Source: Prasinococcaceae sp. CCMP 1430
Taxonomy: Eukaryota; Prasinodermophyta; Palmophyllophyceae; Prasinococcales; Prasinococcaceae
Length of the DNA stretch: 41,323 bases
Reading direction: 5' to 3'
NCBI GenBank assembly: GCA_013416795.1
Contig: RQSC01000630.1
Coordinates: 356,994-398,316 of the forward strand
Part shown: piece by piece, positions 28,598 through 38,443 of the stretch
Layout: each line of letters begins with the position of its first letter
Position numbering within the stretch: the stretch's first letter is position 1
The notes under the pieces: generated by a model
What the model saw: the letters and a program-made list of their open reading frames with translations, nothing else
The model's database searches: none
What the model was told of the DNA's origin: nothing
Translations under genes and position numbers: made by a program

Positions 28598-30151
28598 GTG
28601 CCCTCCAATGCCGCGCGGAGTGTGGGGCCTGCTGCTGCCACGCTCTCAGGGGTGCTAGCATGTGGCGCTGTTCAAGCGTTTTTTCCAGGTTGGCGGCGGG
28701 AACGCGTCCTCAAAAACTCGCGGCACCCCCATACTGCGTGCGCGCTGCGCCGCTGCGCGGCGCGCGTCGCGCGGCCGCCGGTGGGCGCGCCGCCCGCGCT
28801 GAAGACGTGGCCGGCGGTCGGCGGCGCGCTCGAGTTCTTCGGCGGGCCCATGAAGCTCTTCGCCAAGGGGTACGCGCAGCAGGGGCAGGTGTGGACCGTC
28901 AGCGTGCTCGGAAAGCGCATCACCATGCTGCTCGGGCCGGAGGTCAGCCCGCATTTCTACAAGGCGCAAGACACGCTCATGAGCCAGAAAGAGGTGTACG
29001 AGTTCAACGTGCCGACCTTCGGCCGCGGCGTCGTCTTCGACGTCGACCACAAGGTCCGCGCGGAGCAGTTCCGCTTCTTCGCCGAGACGCTCAAGCCGCA
29101 CAAGCTCAAGACGTACGTCGGCATGATGGTGAAGGAGGCCGAGGACTTCTTCAAGGCCTTCCCCGACGAGTGCGAAGTCGACATCCACGCCAAGCTGAGC
29201 GAGCTCATCATCTTCACCGCGAGCCGCTGCCTCATGGGCCGCGAGATCCGCGAGACGCTCTTCGACACCGTGTACAAGTACTTCCACGACCTGGACAACG
29301 GCATGCAGCCCATCTCGGTGTTCTTCCCGTACCTTCCCATCAAGGCCCACCGCACGCGCGACAAGGCGCGCGCCGCGCTGGCCAAGATCTTCAGCGACGT
29401 CATCCAGGCGCGCCGCGCGCGCGGCTCGGATGAACCCGACGTCATGCAGGGCTTCATGGACGCCCGCTACAAGAACGGCTCCGGCATGACAGACGATCAG
29501 ATCTGCGGCATGCTCATCGCCGTGCTCTTCGCCGGCCAGCACACCTCCTCAGTGACCAGCACGTGGACCTCGCTGTTCCTGGCGGCCAACAAGGAGCGCT
29601 GCCTGGAACCGCTGCTCGAGGAGCAGAAGAAGGTGGTCGCCGAATTCGGCGAGGAGCTCAACTACGAGAACCTGCAGCAGATGGACGGGCTGTACAGGGC
29701 CATCAAAGAGTCGCTCCGCATGCACCCGCCGCTCATCATGCTCATGCGCTACGCGCACAAGGCCTTCGACGTGACGGACAAGGACGGGAAGACCTACACG
29801 GTGCCAAAGGGCGACATCTGCGCCACCTCGCCCGCATACGCCATGAAGCTCGACCACGTCTTCACAGATCCCTTAAAGTACGACCCCGACCGCTTTGCGC
29901 CTGGCCGCGAGGAGGACAAGAAGGCTTTCAGCTTCATCGGCTTCGGCGGCGGGCGCCACGGCTGCATGGGCGAGAACTTCGCCTACCTGCAGGTCAAAAC
30001 CATCATGTCCTACATGATGCGCAACTTCGAGATGGAGCTCGTGAATCCTAAAGACTTCCCGGAGCCCAACTACGACGCGATGGTGGTGGGGCCGCGCACC
30101 GATGGAGGGAAGACAATGATGCGCCTCAAGAGGCGCAAGCTCCTCGTGTAA
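28598..30151 (+). CDS. CYP51: Sterol 14-alpha-demethylase, cytochrome P450 family 51 (5' end unresolved)
   Basis: The P450 core is complete. It includes the substrate-recognition region YEFNVPTFGRGVVFDV, the I-helix oxygen-binding segment LFAGQHTSSVTSTW (about residue 312), the ExxR motif in IKESLRMHPP (about 370), and the haem loop FGFGGGRHGCMGENFAYLQ with axial Cys near 456. AGQHTS and FGGGRHxCxGExFA are hallmarks of CYP51, which removes the 14-alpha methyl group from obtusifoliol, lanosterol or related sterol precursors at the ER membrane. Numbering is from the frame's 5' end at 28598, a GTG. There is no in-frame ATG before about residue 85, so an upstream exon or another splice form must supply the start and the membrane helix. 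An acceptor-like CGTTTTTTCCAG ends at 28688. The GT47 stop is only 39 bp before the open frame. Confidence 0.93.
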   Translation: MPSNAARSVGPAAATLSGVLACGAVQAFFPGWRRERVLKNSRHPHTACALRRCAARVARPPVGAPPALKTWPAVGGALEFFGGPMKLFAKGYAQQGQVWTVSVLGKRITMLLGPEVSPHFYKAQDTLMSQKEVYEFNVPTFGRGVVFDVDHKVRAEQFRFFAETLKPHKLKTYVGMMVKEAEDFFKAFPDECEVDIHAKLSELIIFTASRCLMGREIRETLFDTVYKYFHDLDNGMQPISVFFPYLPIKAHRTRDKARAALAKIFSDVIQARRARGSDEPDVMQGFMDARYKNGSGMTDDQICGMLIAVLFAGQHTSSVTSTWTSLFLAANKERCLEPLLEEQKKVVAEFGEELNYENLQQMDGLYRAIKESLRMHPPLIMLMRYAHKAFDVTDKDGKTYTVPKGDICATSPAYAMKLDHVFTDPLKYDPDRFAPGREEDKKAFSFIGFGGGRHGCMGENFAYLQVKTIMSYMMRNFEMELVNPKDFPEPNYDAMVVGPRTDGGKTMMRLKRRKLLV

Positions 30152-30291
30152 AGCGCCGTGAGCGATTTCCATTGGGTCCGATGCGCGCGCCGCTTTGTGC
30201 GCGCGTGCAACGTAGAGCTGGCGGACGGGAGCTTTACCGAACAAAAGTGCGGCGGGCGACGGCTGGATTTGCGCGCACGCACAGGGTCCAA

Positions 30292-31000
30292 TCAGTCGTC
30301 ATCGTTTGCCGCCTGCATGGCCGCCTGCACCTGCGCGCACAGCGCTGCCGCGAAGCCGTCGTCGTCACCCACGGCGGACACCTTAGCATCGCCGCTCGAG
30401 CTCACGGTGACCAGCAGAAAGTACTTGCCGCTGCCGTCGAGAGCCTCCCCGGCCGCTTCGACCACACCCGCGTGCTCGTCAACGCGCACCTCGCGAACGT
30501 TCGCGCACGTGCGCAAAATGTCGCGCACGGAGATCGCGTTGGCGAGGTCAGGGTCCAAGAGCACCTTCTTGGCGGACTCAGCGCCGCCCTCAAGCATGGC
30601 GTCGCGCGCCCCTGCGAAGACATCCTCACCGACGTTCTGTGGGCGCAGCAGCGCGCCAGCCACCGGCCGGAGCGACGCACGGGCGGTGTGTTTGGCGCCC
30701 CCGGCAACTCCGCTCACCGTAATGGTAGCGGGCAGCGCGTCCAGGGCGAAGGCGAACTCCACGTCCGCGATGGCCATGGCAGGGCGGTTTGGCGTCACCT
30801 TCTTGACCTGGACCTCGCTATCCCCGATGGCAACCACGACTGGACCAAGCGTTGATGCAGTGGTGTTGATCATGAATAGCAGCACACGCACGTGGCGTCC
30901 ACCACGTTGCGACGGCTCCCAGCTAAAAGCGTAATCAACGGCGAGGCCCCGCCCATCGGTGTGGTGGAGAAGCGGCCGCCGCGACGACGAATTCGGCACT

Positions 31001-31042
<42 letters not shown>

Positions 31043-33717
31043 CCGTCCTCATCCGCTACGTTGAGGTCCGCCATGATCTCGCTGACACCCGCGGAGTCAG
31101 CAACCCCTGCGTTCGCATCTCCGTTTGCGCCATCGACGCTGGAGCCATCATCACTCCCCTCGTCTGTGTAGTCGTCAGAGCTGTCCGTGTAGCTGCTGCT
31201 GCCGGTGTATGAGTAGTCGCTGTCTGTGTAGCTGTACTCGCTGCCGCTCTCAGTCTCCCCATTGGCGTCGATGCTAGCCGCCGCGGCCGCCGCGGTCTGC
31301 ACAACAGGCGGGTCACGCAGCGATGGGTCGGAGCCAACCTCAGCCCAGTCAGGCAGCGGCTCGTAGCCTGGCGCGCGATGGCACATGAGGTGGCTCAGCG
31401 AGCCCATCGTCCACGCACTGCGGTCGGGTGCGGGTGCGGCGAGCACCGGCGGTTTCTTCCGCACCAGCAGCATCGCCTCAGCAGCCGCCGTGCCCTCCTC
31501 CGGCTCGAGCGGGTCCTCGCTATCTGCGGGGGCGCCCACTTTCAACCCGTCCAGCTTGCCATCAAGGGTCAGCCCGCGCAGCATGCGGGCCTTGTCGCGG
31601 ATGTCAACGTCCGTGTCCCAACGCGCTAGGTTGAGCACATACTCGAGGAGCAGCTTGACCTCGGGGCGATCCACGTTGATCCCAGCAGAGCGTTGCAGTA
31701 GGGAGAGCTTGGCAGCAAGCCCAAGCACCGCCGAGCGCACTCCGGAACTCTCAGGGGGATCAGCCCTCGCATAGGACTTGGCCGCCAGCCGAAGCATCTC
31801 CAGCGTCGCCAGGGCCACGTCGTCCCCGAGCGTGGAGAATTCGCCCCCCATCCAAAGGACTGTCGCCCGCGCGCCGCTCGAGGTCATGTGCGGGTAGGCA
31901 CGCAGCAGCGCCTCAGCGTCGCCTGCACGCTGTTGCGGATCGCGCGCGACCAGCGCGACAGCATTGAGCGCCGCCTCACGGGCCACATCGTCCGGGGCAT
32001 GCACACACATGCGCACCAGCGCCGAGGCGCAGTCGGCCGCCACGGCCGGGATGCGGTCGGCGATCACGCCCAGGGCGCGCACGACTGCGGTCACGAAGAC
32101 GCGGTCGGGGTCACGGGTGTACGCTTCCAGCTCCCCAAGGAGCCCCTTGATGTTTGATTCATCAGCGAGGTGCGTGAGCACGTCGAGTTTCAGTGCGCGC
32201 ACGAACGCCGCGTCGGAGCTCTTGATCAGAAAGCGCTTGATGTGCCCACGGAAGACGCCAGGGCGCTGCGAGGCCAACGTGGCGATGTTTGCCAGCGCGA
32301 CGTACTGCGACTCGCGCGATGAATGCATGGCCGCCATCAGCGGACGAATGGCCTCGCGCGTCTCCCGCGCGGGGGCTGTGTTGACGAAAAGCGCCGCCAG
32401 CGCGACTGCCACGCCCGTGCTGGTACTGTGCACGAGGGCAGCTGCGCAACGCAGCAGCAGCCGGTGGTCCGGGTCGATTGTTTGGAGAGTCTTTTGGCCA
32501 TTTTGCGAAGACACCATTTGCTCGTCGTCCTGGCCGTCGCGGCCAGCCCCGTGCTGCTGCACCACAGCTGCGTCACCTGCCGATGCACGCGGCGAGTCCG
32601 CCTCGTCGGACCGATGCTTGTCGGCGCCATCCTCATCCGAAGATTCGCCCTCGTCGGAGTAAAAATTCTGCGCCGCGACCTCCGCCGCGCGTGTGAACGA
32701 CCCGGAGTCGTCAGCGTCGCCGCCGCCCGTCACGTTGCTCGCGTCTCCGCCCAGCCCGCTACCAAATGCGGTGCCGTGGCTGTACCCCTGCCAGTCATCC
32801 AGCTCGTCGTCGGCGCTGAAGTCGGCAAAGCCGGGCGGAGCCACGAAGTAGATGCGGCAGTATCGTGTGAGCAGGGTGAGCGCGCTCGTTTGCGCCCATT
32901 CGTCCAGGTCGGCGAGCACGCGACAGAGCTTGCGGAAGTGTGGGTGCAGCAAGTCAAGGCGGTCAGGGCAGACCTCCACGAAGATCCCCAGCACGGAGCC
33001 TAGCACGCCCGGCTCACCGTCGTTGAGCGCGACGCTTATTATCTCGACGGCAAGGCTGCGCTGTTCGGGGTCGAGCGCGCATATCCTCGGAAGCGCGTGC
33101 ACCGCCGCCCGGCGCACGTGCGGGCACGGATCGACGGCGCAGCGCTTCACTGCCAGCGACTGCAGGTGGGCGACGATCGGCAGGCGGATTGACGTCATCG
33201 CGCGCAGCGCGAGCGCTCGCAGCAGCGGGTTGGTGGCGCCGAGCTCCTTCTGGAAGGCATTGATCGAGAGGAGCGCCTCGTCGGGCCGCGTGTGCGCGTA
33301 CCTTGCAAGGTACAAGTACACGAGCTTCTTGCACGCAAAAGAGCCGTCCACGACGAGCTTGACGACGTCGGGGAAGTACGCCGACGCGTCGCGCCCCACT
33401 GAGTACAGGGCGGTCACGCGCTTGAGGCCCTCGAGGCGCTCAGCAGCGTGGCGGGACGCCAATAGTGCCTTCGTTTCCTTCTCATCCCCCGCGCCGCTGA
33501 GCCCCTGCGCGCCTGCGCCGCCACGGATCTCAGCGAAGCCGCCGCTCGGCCCACCGTCGAAGCCAGCCCCGCCACCGCCCTCCTCAAGCGCCTCCTCGGC
33601 GTCCTCCAGGTACCTCTCGTCTGAGAAGACCGAGCCTGTCGCCGAGCGCACCTGCTGCAGCTTGTTCTTGAGCTTGCCCATGACCTCGCGCGAGTGCTGC
33701 TCTGCGCGCGCCCTCAT
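30292..33717 (-). CDS. AP3B: AP-3 complex beta subunit (beta3 adaptin)
   Basis: 1141 aa from the ATG at 33717 (MRARAEQHSREVMGKLKNKL); the ATG at 33681 is an alternative 12 codons in. The adaptin N-terminal solenoid covers roughly 50-650, with signature stretches KETKALLASRHAAERLEGLK, PDVVKLVVDGSFACKKLVYL, YLYLARYAHTRPDEALLSIN, DPCPHVRRAAVHALPRICAL and WAQTSALTLLTRYCRIYF. An acidic Ser-rich insert within the trunk and a hinge of SYTDSDYSYTGSSSYTDSSD type plus a Glu-Pro repeat follow. A C-terminal appendage-like domain begins near VDYAFSWEPSQRGGRHVRV. The long acidic Ser-rich hinge distinguishes AP-3 beta from AP-1/2 beta. AP-3 sorts cargo from endosomes or Golgi to lysosome-related organelles and vacuoles. 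The frame continues open upstream to 34131 without adaptin-like sequence. Confidence 0.9.
31002..31043. repeat. GGGCTC hexanucleotide repeat in AP-3 beta hinge
   Basis: About seven GGGCTC units on the plus strand, encoding alternating Glu-Pro on the minus strand within the acidic hinge. Probably length-polymorphic. Confidence 0.9.
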
Positions 33718-34420
33718 GGCTGCGCGCGAGCTCGTTCGTCGGAGGCGACGATCCCGGGCGTGCGCGCGCGCGCGGCCCCACGCGAGTGCACGAGCCTCCT
33801 CGCGCAACCAGAGGGGCGCGTCGCGAGGAGGCGCAAAAGGCGCGTGGAAAGCGCCCGCGCGCGCGAACCCCGCCGCCCGGCCGCCCCGCCCGAACACGCG
33901 GCGCGCGCGCTTGCTGCGGGCGGGCGCTGCGGGCGGACGGGCGGGGGGCAGCGAGAAAGCGGGGGACGGGAGGCGACCCCCCCTCCCCTCTCCGACGCGC
34001 TCGTGCGCGCGCCGCGCACCGTGTAACACCCTGCCCTCAGCCGAGCGCCTGCACACACGCCGCCCCAGCGAACGGCGCGCCCCGCGGCAGCGCCACGCGC
34101 GGCTTTTCGACCCGACCCGACCCTGCATCAAACCCCAAACGTAACCCTAACATCACATGGTACAGTAAATGCGCAGGCCAACGGATCGCGTGCGCCGTTG
34201 TAGCGCATGCGTAACCACGGGAGACTATGAATCTATATTTCAAAAATGCATTGGCGAAGCTGCGCAGGTAGTGCTGCTGGGGGCGCTGGCGACACCTCAG
34301 GCACGCGCGTGTCACACTGCGTGCACGCGGTGGGGCGGGCGGGGCGGGTGGGGCGTGTCGTTCAACCAGGCGATCGGCGCGACGACGCCCGCATAGCCTG
34401 TCGGCAAAGTCATTGTCCCT
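33718..34420. promoter_or_regulatory. Divergent spacer between AP-3 beta and secreted-protein gene
   Basis: 703 bp. It contains TAACCCTAAC at 34142-34151 (telo-box/telomere-like), an A/T-rich patch near 34225-34255, and a GGGGCGGGCGGGGCGGGTGG block at about 34331-34352. The first exon of the + gene should lie here, because its frame lacks an ATG before its signal-like segment. Confidence 0.4.
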
Positions 34421-35674
34421 GTGGCCGCTGTGGCCAGGCACGCGCTCGCGGCCGCGCTGGTTCTCGCGGCGCGCGCAGGTGCGCAGCCGTTCGACGGGGC
34501 GACGTCGGACACGAATCACACGATGCCTGCCACACACGCCGCGGAGGGGCTCAGCTCCGCGGAGGGGCTCAGCTCGCAGGGCCCGCCCCCAACATTCGCG
34601 GCGGCGGCGCAGCGCGAGGAACAGCGCGGCGATGCGCGGCCGTCGCCCGCGCAGGCGCTTCACCACGGCATTGCGCAGCCGGGTCTGCAGACGGCGACGC
34701 GCGATCGCCACACGGGCGTGTGGCTGGGAAGCTTTGCTGCGCGCCATGGCGCGGATCGTGCCACGCAGCGCGGCCTCGAGGCGAGCGGTTTCACCAGCGC
34801 GGCGCTCGAGAGCCTTCGAGTCGCGCACTGCGGCTCAGAGGGTGGAAGCGTAGTGCGCTCGACACGCTCATACAACGGCGACGAACGCGAGGGGCTGTAC
34901 GAATGCGAAGATTTCTTGGCGTCGAGGCTGCGGTTCTGGACGCAGCTGCGCGCGCGCGCCGAGGCCGGCTGCGGCGCCGGCCAGCTTGGCGCGCACAGCG
35001 ACGCACTCGATGCGCACTCGCTCGCCACCGTGCCCGTGGAAGAAGCGCTCGCTGCGCTCGCCGTCATTTGCACAGACCTGGGGGCCGCCGTGGACATCTT
35101 CGAGGCCTGTGCAGCTCAGGCCGAGCTGGTGGCAGAGGAGGTGCGCGCGTTGCGGCCCGACGTCAAGGCGGTGCTCGCGTCCAACGGTGCAAGTGCCGCT
35201 GTGCGTTGCCTCGAGTCAGGGCGATGCGCGCCACTCGCTGAGGCGTTCGGGCGCGATGCTGCCGCACAGCAGCGCTGGGCTCGAACGCGTACGGAAGTGG
35301 GGGCGAGGTCCGCGGACACAGCCGGAGCTGCACTGCTCACCCCTCCGCCACTTCTCGACGAGCAAGATCGCGCGGGCCTGCACGCCAGCGCATGGGCAGA
35401 CGAGGCCGCGCTGCAGCGCACTCTGTCTCGCGCTGATACGCTGCCGAGGGACACGCTCGCGGGGCTGTCAGTCGCCGCAGGCAGAGGCGAAATACAGTGC
35501 CTGCGCCGCGGCTGTGATCGCTGCGCCGCGCCTCGTCACGAGGGCCTGCTGTGTAACGGGGGCCGCGAGGTAATCCCTGCGGGAGACGTCGTGCCAGCGG
35601 ACCCGCTCGTCGACCGAGCAGGAAGACCTAGCTGGCAGGTCGTTCAAGACGGGCCGCTCCTGGAAGGCGTGTGA
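34421..35674 (+). CDS. Putative secreted or lumenal protein, unknown
   Basis: An open frame of up to 417 aa beginning after an in-frame stop at 34394. The first residues read like a signal peptide (ARHALAAALVLAARAGAQ), but that segment has no ATG. The first in-frame ATG is at 34523, after it. An acceptor-like TGTGGCCAG ends at 34437, so an upstream exon may provide the start. The mature part is Ala-rich and helical, with cysteines distributed in pairs (VAHCGSE / LYECEDF; AVICTDL / FEACAAQ; RCLESGRC; CLRRGCDRCAAP / LLCNGG), suggesting disulfides. A tandem 18-bp duplication encodes AEGLSS twice (34541-34576). No family is recognised. The frame ends 158 bp from the convergent PPX1/Prune stop. 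Confidence 0.5.
   Translation: MAAVARHALAAALVLAARAGAQPFDGATSDTNHTMPATHAAEGLSSAEGLSSQGPPPTFAAAAQREEQRGDARPSPAQALHHGIAQPGLQTATRDRHTGVWLGSFAARHGADRATQRGLEASGFTSAALESLRVAHCGSEGGSVVRSTRSYNGDEREGLYECEDFLASRLRFWTQLRARAEAGCGAGQLGAHSDALDAHSLATVPVEEALAALAVICTDLGAAVDIFEACAAQAELVAEEVRALRPDVKAVLASNGASAAVRCLESGRCAPLAEAFGRDAAAQQRWARTRTEVGARSADTAGAALLTPPPLLDEQDRAGLHASAWADEAALQRTLSRADTLPRDTLAGLSVAAGRGEIQCLRRGCDRCAAPRHEGLLCNGGREVIPAGDVVPADPLVDRAGRPSWQVVQDGPLLEGV
34541..34576 (+). repeat. 18-bp tandem duplication
   Basis: Two adjacent copies of GCGGAGGGGCTCAGCTC plus one base (C in the first, G in the second), encoding AEGLSS-AEGLSS in the secreted-protein frame. Confidence 0.85.
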
Positions 35675-35831
35675 GCCTGCGCGCTGGATTGTCGTTGTAT
35701 ATGTGTACAGTTTTCGCAGCGCGTCATGCACGTGCGCCGCCTCGCGTACATGCGGTGATCGCAACTAGCGCTGTTATAGGCGTGGCCGCCCTCCCGTCCA
35801 CGCGTGCGCGCGTGTACGCAGCCACCCTATC

Positions 35832-37248
35832 TTATGCAGCCGCCAAGAGGTCGTCAAAGTGTTTGAGCATCGCTGGCGCTACCTTCTTGCGCGTTGCCTT
35901 GAGGTTTCTCTGATCGTACACGCGGCAACCAGGCGGCCAGCCCGCGCCTTCGGAGACGTCCGCAAGGTCCAGCTCGGGCGATGCCTCGAGCGCTTCAAGC
36001 AGCCCCACCGCCCGCGCGTCCGCCGTGCCACCGTCACGAGCCCAGCCGAGAGCGAGCTGCCGGCGGAAGGTGCTGGTGCCTGCTGCGCCCTCATAGAACG
36101 CCGCCATCACCAGCAAGATGTCAAGTTCGCGCTCGACGGCAAAGGCCTTCATCGCATCGCCTAGGCCACCCTGCGCGCGAGTGGGCAGGCGGGTAGGCGA
36201 CATCCGCGATGCGCCGAATCGTTTGCGCGCGCGGCGTCAGATCGGTGCGTGCGCACGGAGGTGTGCGAGTGTGCTCAAATACGCGCGTGCCCGCCCACAC
36301 CTTCTGAGCTGCGTCTTGCAGCGACACGCCGAACCCCGCGATACCCACGCGCACGCCTCCAGGGGCGTCCCATTGCTTGTAGTCCTTGCGCAGCAGCTCG
36401 GCGACGCCCAGCGCGCTCTGGTCGTACTTGGCCTCGGTGAGCGCACCGAAAAGCGCCGCGCAGAAGGCAGCCTCCTCCTCTTTCTCCCCGACGTCCTCAC
36501 TCCCGTCCGCGCCTTCACCGAAGAAAGGCGCACACAGAAGCGTCGCTGCCTGCGCATCGCGCTCAGTGGCGCGCCCCACCGAAGCATCGAGATTGGCTGT
36601 GTCGACGAGCACAGCGGACAGCAGCAGAAGGCGCAGAGCGCCATTGAGGCCTGCAAGGTGGTCGACGCCGCCACTGTCCGCAGCAGCGAGCAGCAACTCC
36701 GCAACGAGGGTGGCACAACTGCCCACGGGCGCCACCACGCGTGGCGAGGCGGCGGTGAAGCGCCCGGCGTCGTCGTGGTGGTCCACCACCGCATACACGG
36801 CGGCCGCGAGGCCCTCCTGGTGCGCAGCGGGTGAGTTGTGGTCGAGAAGCGCCACCGACACCGACGATTCGGCGCGCGCGTCGGTGGCGAGCGCGACGAC
36901 GTCCACGTCGTCGGCAAAGGTCAGCGTGGCGACGTCCACGCCAATGCTCTCGAGCAGCCATGCAGCCTCGCCTCGCAGCGGCAGGTCCGCGCGGCCGATG
37001 TTGAGCACTGGGGCGCACTCATTGTCGCCGCCCACCTCGAGCGCATAGGTGAGGGCGCACGCGATGCCGTCGAGGTCGCACGCCTCGTTGCACAGCGCCA
37101 GCTGGAGCGCGCCGCCACCCTCGCCGCTGCTGTCGCCGCCAGCCCCGAGCAGCCTCTCCTGCGCGGCCGCGAGCCGCGCGTTGAGCGCTGGCGCATCGCG
37201 CCGCGCGGCGGCAACGAGCGCGCCTGCGGGCAACGCGTACGACGCCAT
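35832..37248 (-). CDS. PPX1: DHH-family exopolyphosphatase / Prune-type phosphoesterase
   Basis: Two exons on the minus strand, 37248-36283 and 36170-35832. The 112-nt intron starts GTATTT and ends CGCGCGCAG, phase 0. The product is 434 aa. The N-terminal DHH domain shows motif I NEACDLDGIACAL (about 53-65), motif II VALLDHN, and motif III VVDHHDDAG (about 151-159). The substrate-side region VAPVGSCATLVAEL and VLVDTANLD follow. The DHHA2-type C-terminal domain spans the splice (KVWAGTR|GGLGDAMKAFAVEREL, then DILLVMAAF). These features define the PPX1/Prune group, manganese- or magnesium-dependent phosphoesterases that hydrolyse polyphosphate, pyrophosphate or cyclic nucleotides; the preferred substrate cannot be told from sequence. 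The gene shares a 386-bp divergent spacer with the glutaredoxin-like gene. Confidence 0.85.
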
Positions 37249-37634
37249 CGCGTGCACGCGCGCGCGCCTCCGACGTGCGACCCGAGCCGAGCTCGCCGCT
37301 GGGTAGGTCGCGAAGGACAACCGCGCGCGCAGCGGCGGCGGTGTGGCAGCGCCAATCGTGCACAGGTGTCCGTGTGATTTTGTGCGAACCATGTTGGGGC
37401 GCCGTGCTCGCCGATGGCACAATTGGTGGTGTGCGCGGCGGCGCCGGGCAGCCGCAGAGTGGGGCGCAAGTAATCGGCGGCTGCCCTTTGCCCCTTGTCC
37501 GCACTGCCAGGCGGCGCGGGAGTGGGGCTGCCGGGCACCGCGCTGCGCGCTCTCTCGCGCGCCTTGCGCGGCAGCGCGTACAGCAGTGCGGGAGGGGCAG
37601 GCGAAGAGGCACGCACGGAACCGCGCAGGGTGCC
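37249..37634. promoter_or_regulatory. Divergent spacer between PPX1/Prune and glutaredoxin-like genes
   Basis: The shortest divergent interval in the window. It contains CCAAT-like sequence (CGCCAATCG near 37352-37360; ATTGG on the plus strand near 37422) and GC-rich elements. The small distance suggests one shared bidirectional promoter. Confidence 0.4.
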
Positions 37635-38243
37635 ATGCCAAACATGGTGGGCTCCATTGGTGCGGCCGCCTGGAAGGACGCGCGCGATCGAGACGCATCG
37701 ATGGCATCGGCAGGTGAGGCCGACGCCGCGCTCGGCACTCGGCCGCTCGGAGAGGTACTTTGCGACGCTTCAGATGACAGCGGCGTCGACTTCGCCGTGC
37801 TCGGCGCAGCGGGGGACATTAATACTGTCAAGGCGTCGCGTCTGTTGCAGGAGAGCGGCTTCAGGGCGCAGGTCGTGCTCGCCGGTCGTGGCGCTGGCGG
37901 CAAGAGTGGCAACTGCGCGTTGCGCGAGGAGCTGCGCGCGCTCACAGGGCTCCGCCAGGTGCCGGTCGTCTTCGACGTGCGTGCGGGCAGGCAGGTGAGC
38001 GCGAGCGCGCACATGTGCACACATGTGAGCGAGCGTGCGCACCGCGTGCCACGGTGCCAGAGGGCTGACACTCGCGCCCGCCGCCGTGTATCGGCCCGCC
38101 GAGCGTGGCAGGACCCCGTCGGCGGGCTCGCGGCGCTCGTGAAGCACCTCGAGGAGGCCAACGCAGCTGTCGAGATGGGTGGGATGGCGGGCGCGGCCGC
38201 ACGCATGGCGTCCGGGCCCTCCATCGGCGGCGTCCGGCTCTAG
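37635..38243 (+). CDS. Glutaredoxin-fold protein lacking the CxxC active site
   Basis: Exons are 37635-37994 and 38112-38243. The intron 37995-38111 (GTGAGC...GGCAG, phase 0) joins VRAGRQ to DPVGGLAALV. The product is 163 aa from MPNMVGSIGAAAW. After about 45 residues of leader the reading is VDFAVLGAAGDINTVKASRL, then a variable loop, ALREELRALTGLRQVPVVFD and DPVGGLAALVKHLEEAN. The pattern of strand, active-site loop, KAxxLLxExG, R..L..LTG...VPVVF and GG..AL is that of glutaredoxins, including the TVP-like cis-proline and the glycine pair. The position of CPYC/CGFS reads DINT, with no cysteine, so a disulfide-reductase role is unlikely. The protein might bind a partner or ligand, as SH3BGR-type proteins do. 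A cytosolic or organellar location is not clear. Confidence 0.62.
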   Translation: MPNMVGSIGAAAWKDARDRDASMASAGEADAALGTRPLGEVLCDASDDSGVDFAVLGAAGDINTVKASRLLQESGFRAQVVLAGRGAGGKSGNCALREELRALTGLRQVPVVFDVRAGRQVSASAHMCTHVSERAHRVPRCQRADTRARRRVSARRAWQDPVGGLAALVKHLEEANAAVEMGGMAGAAARMASGPSIGGVRL

Positions 38244-38443
38244 AGGACGACGGCTAGTATGAGCGTCGGTGCGCGCCTCGCGATTCACTCGGAGCGGTGG
38301 GCGCGACGGCCCAGATTGGCATTCTAGTTAGTAACGCACGCAGGCCACCGCACGACCGCGAGCGGCGAGAAGGGGCACCCGTGTGTCAAATGCGAGTGTG
38401 GGGATTGTTACGAATATGACACCTACGCTTGCGGCAGCTCGCT
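38244..38443. other. Convergent 3' spacer
   Basis: 200 bp between the stop of the glutaredoxin-fold gene and the stop of GLG1. It is somewhat A/T-richer than the surroundings (TTCTAGTTAGTAACG) and presumably holds both 3' UTRs. No other feature was seen. Confidence 0.5.

Noticed and set aside
33718-34131. 138-codon upstream extension of AP-3 beta
   Set aside because: Arg/Pro/Ala-rich with no adaptin similarity; MRARAEQHSREVMGKLKNK is the plausible start.
34037-34828. 263-aa minus-strand Arg-rich frame upstream of AP-3 beta
   Set aside because: Antisense to the secreted-protein gene and lacking any recognisable domain.
37995-38111. Read-through of the glutaredoxin-like frame (no stop in the intron)
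   Set aside because: GTGAGC/GGCAG borders are canonical, and the intervening residues (Cys/His/Arg-rich) interrupt the glutaredoxin pattern.
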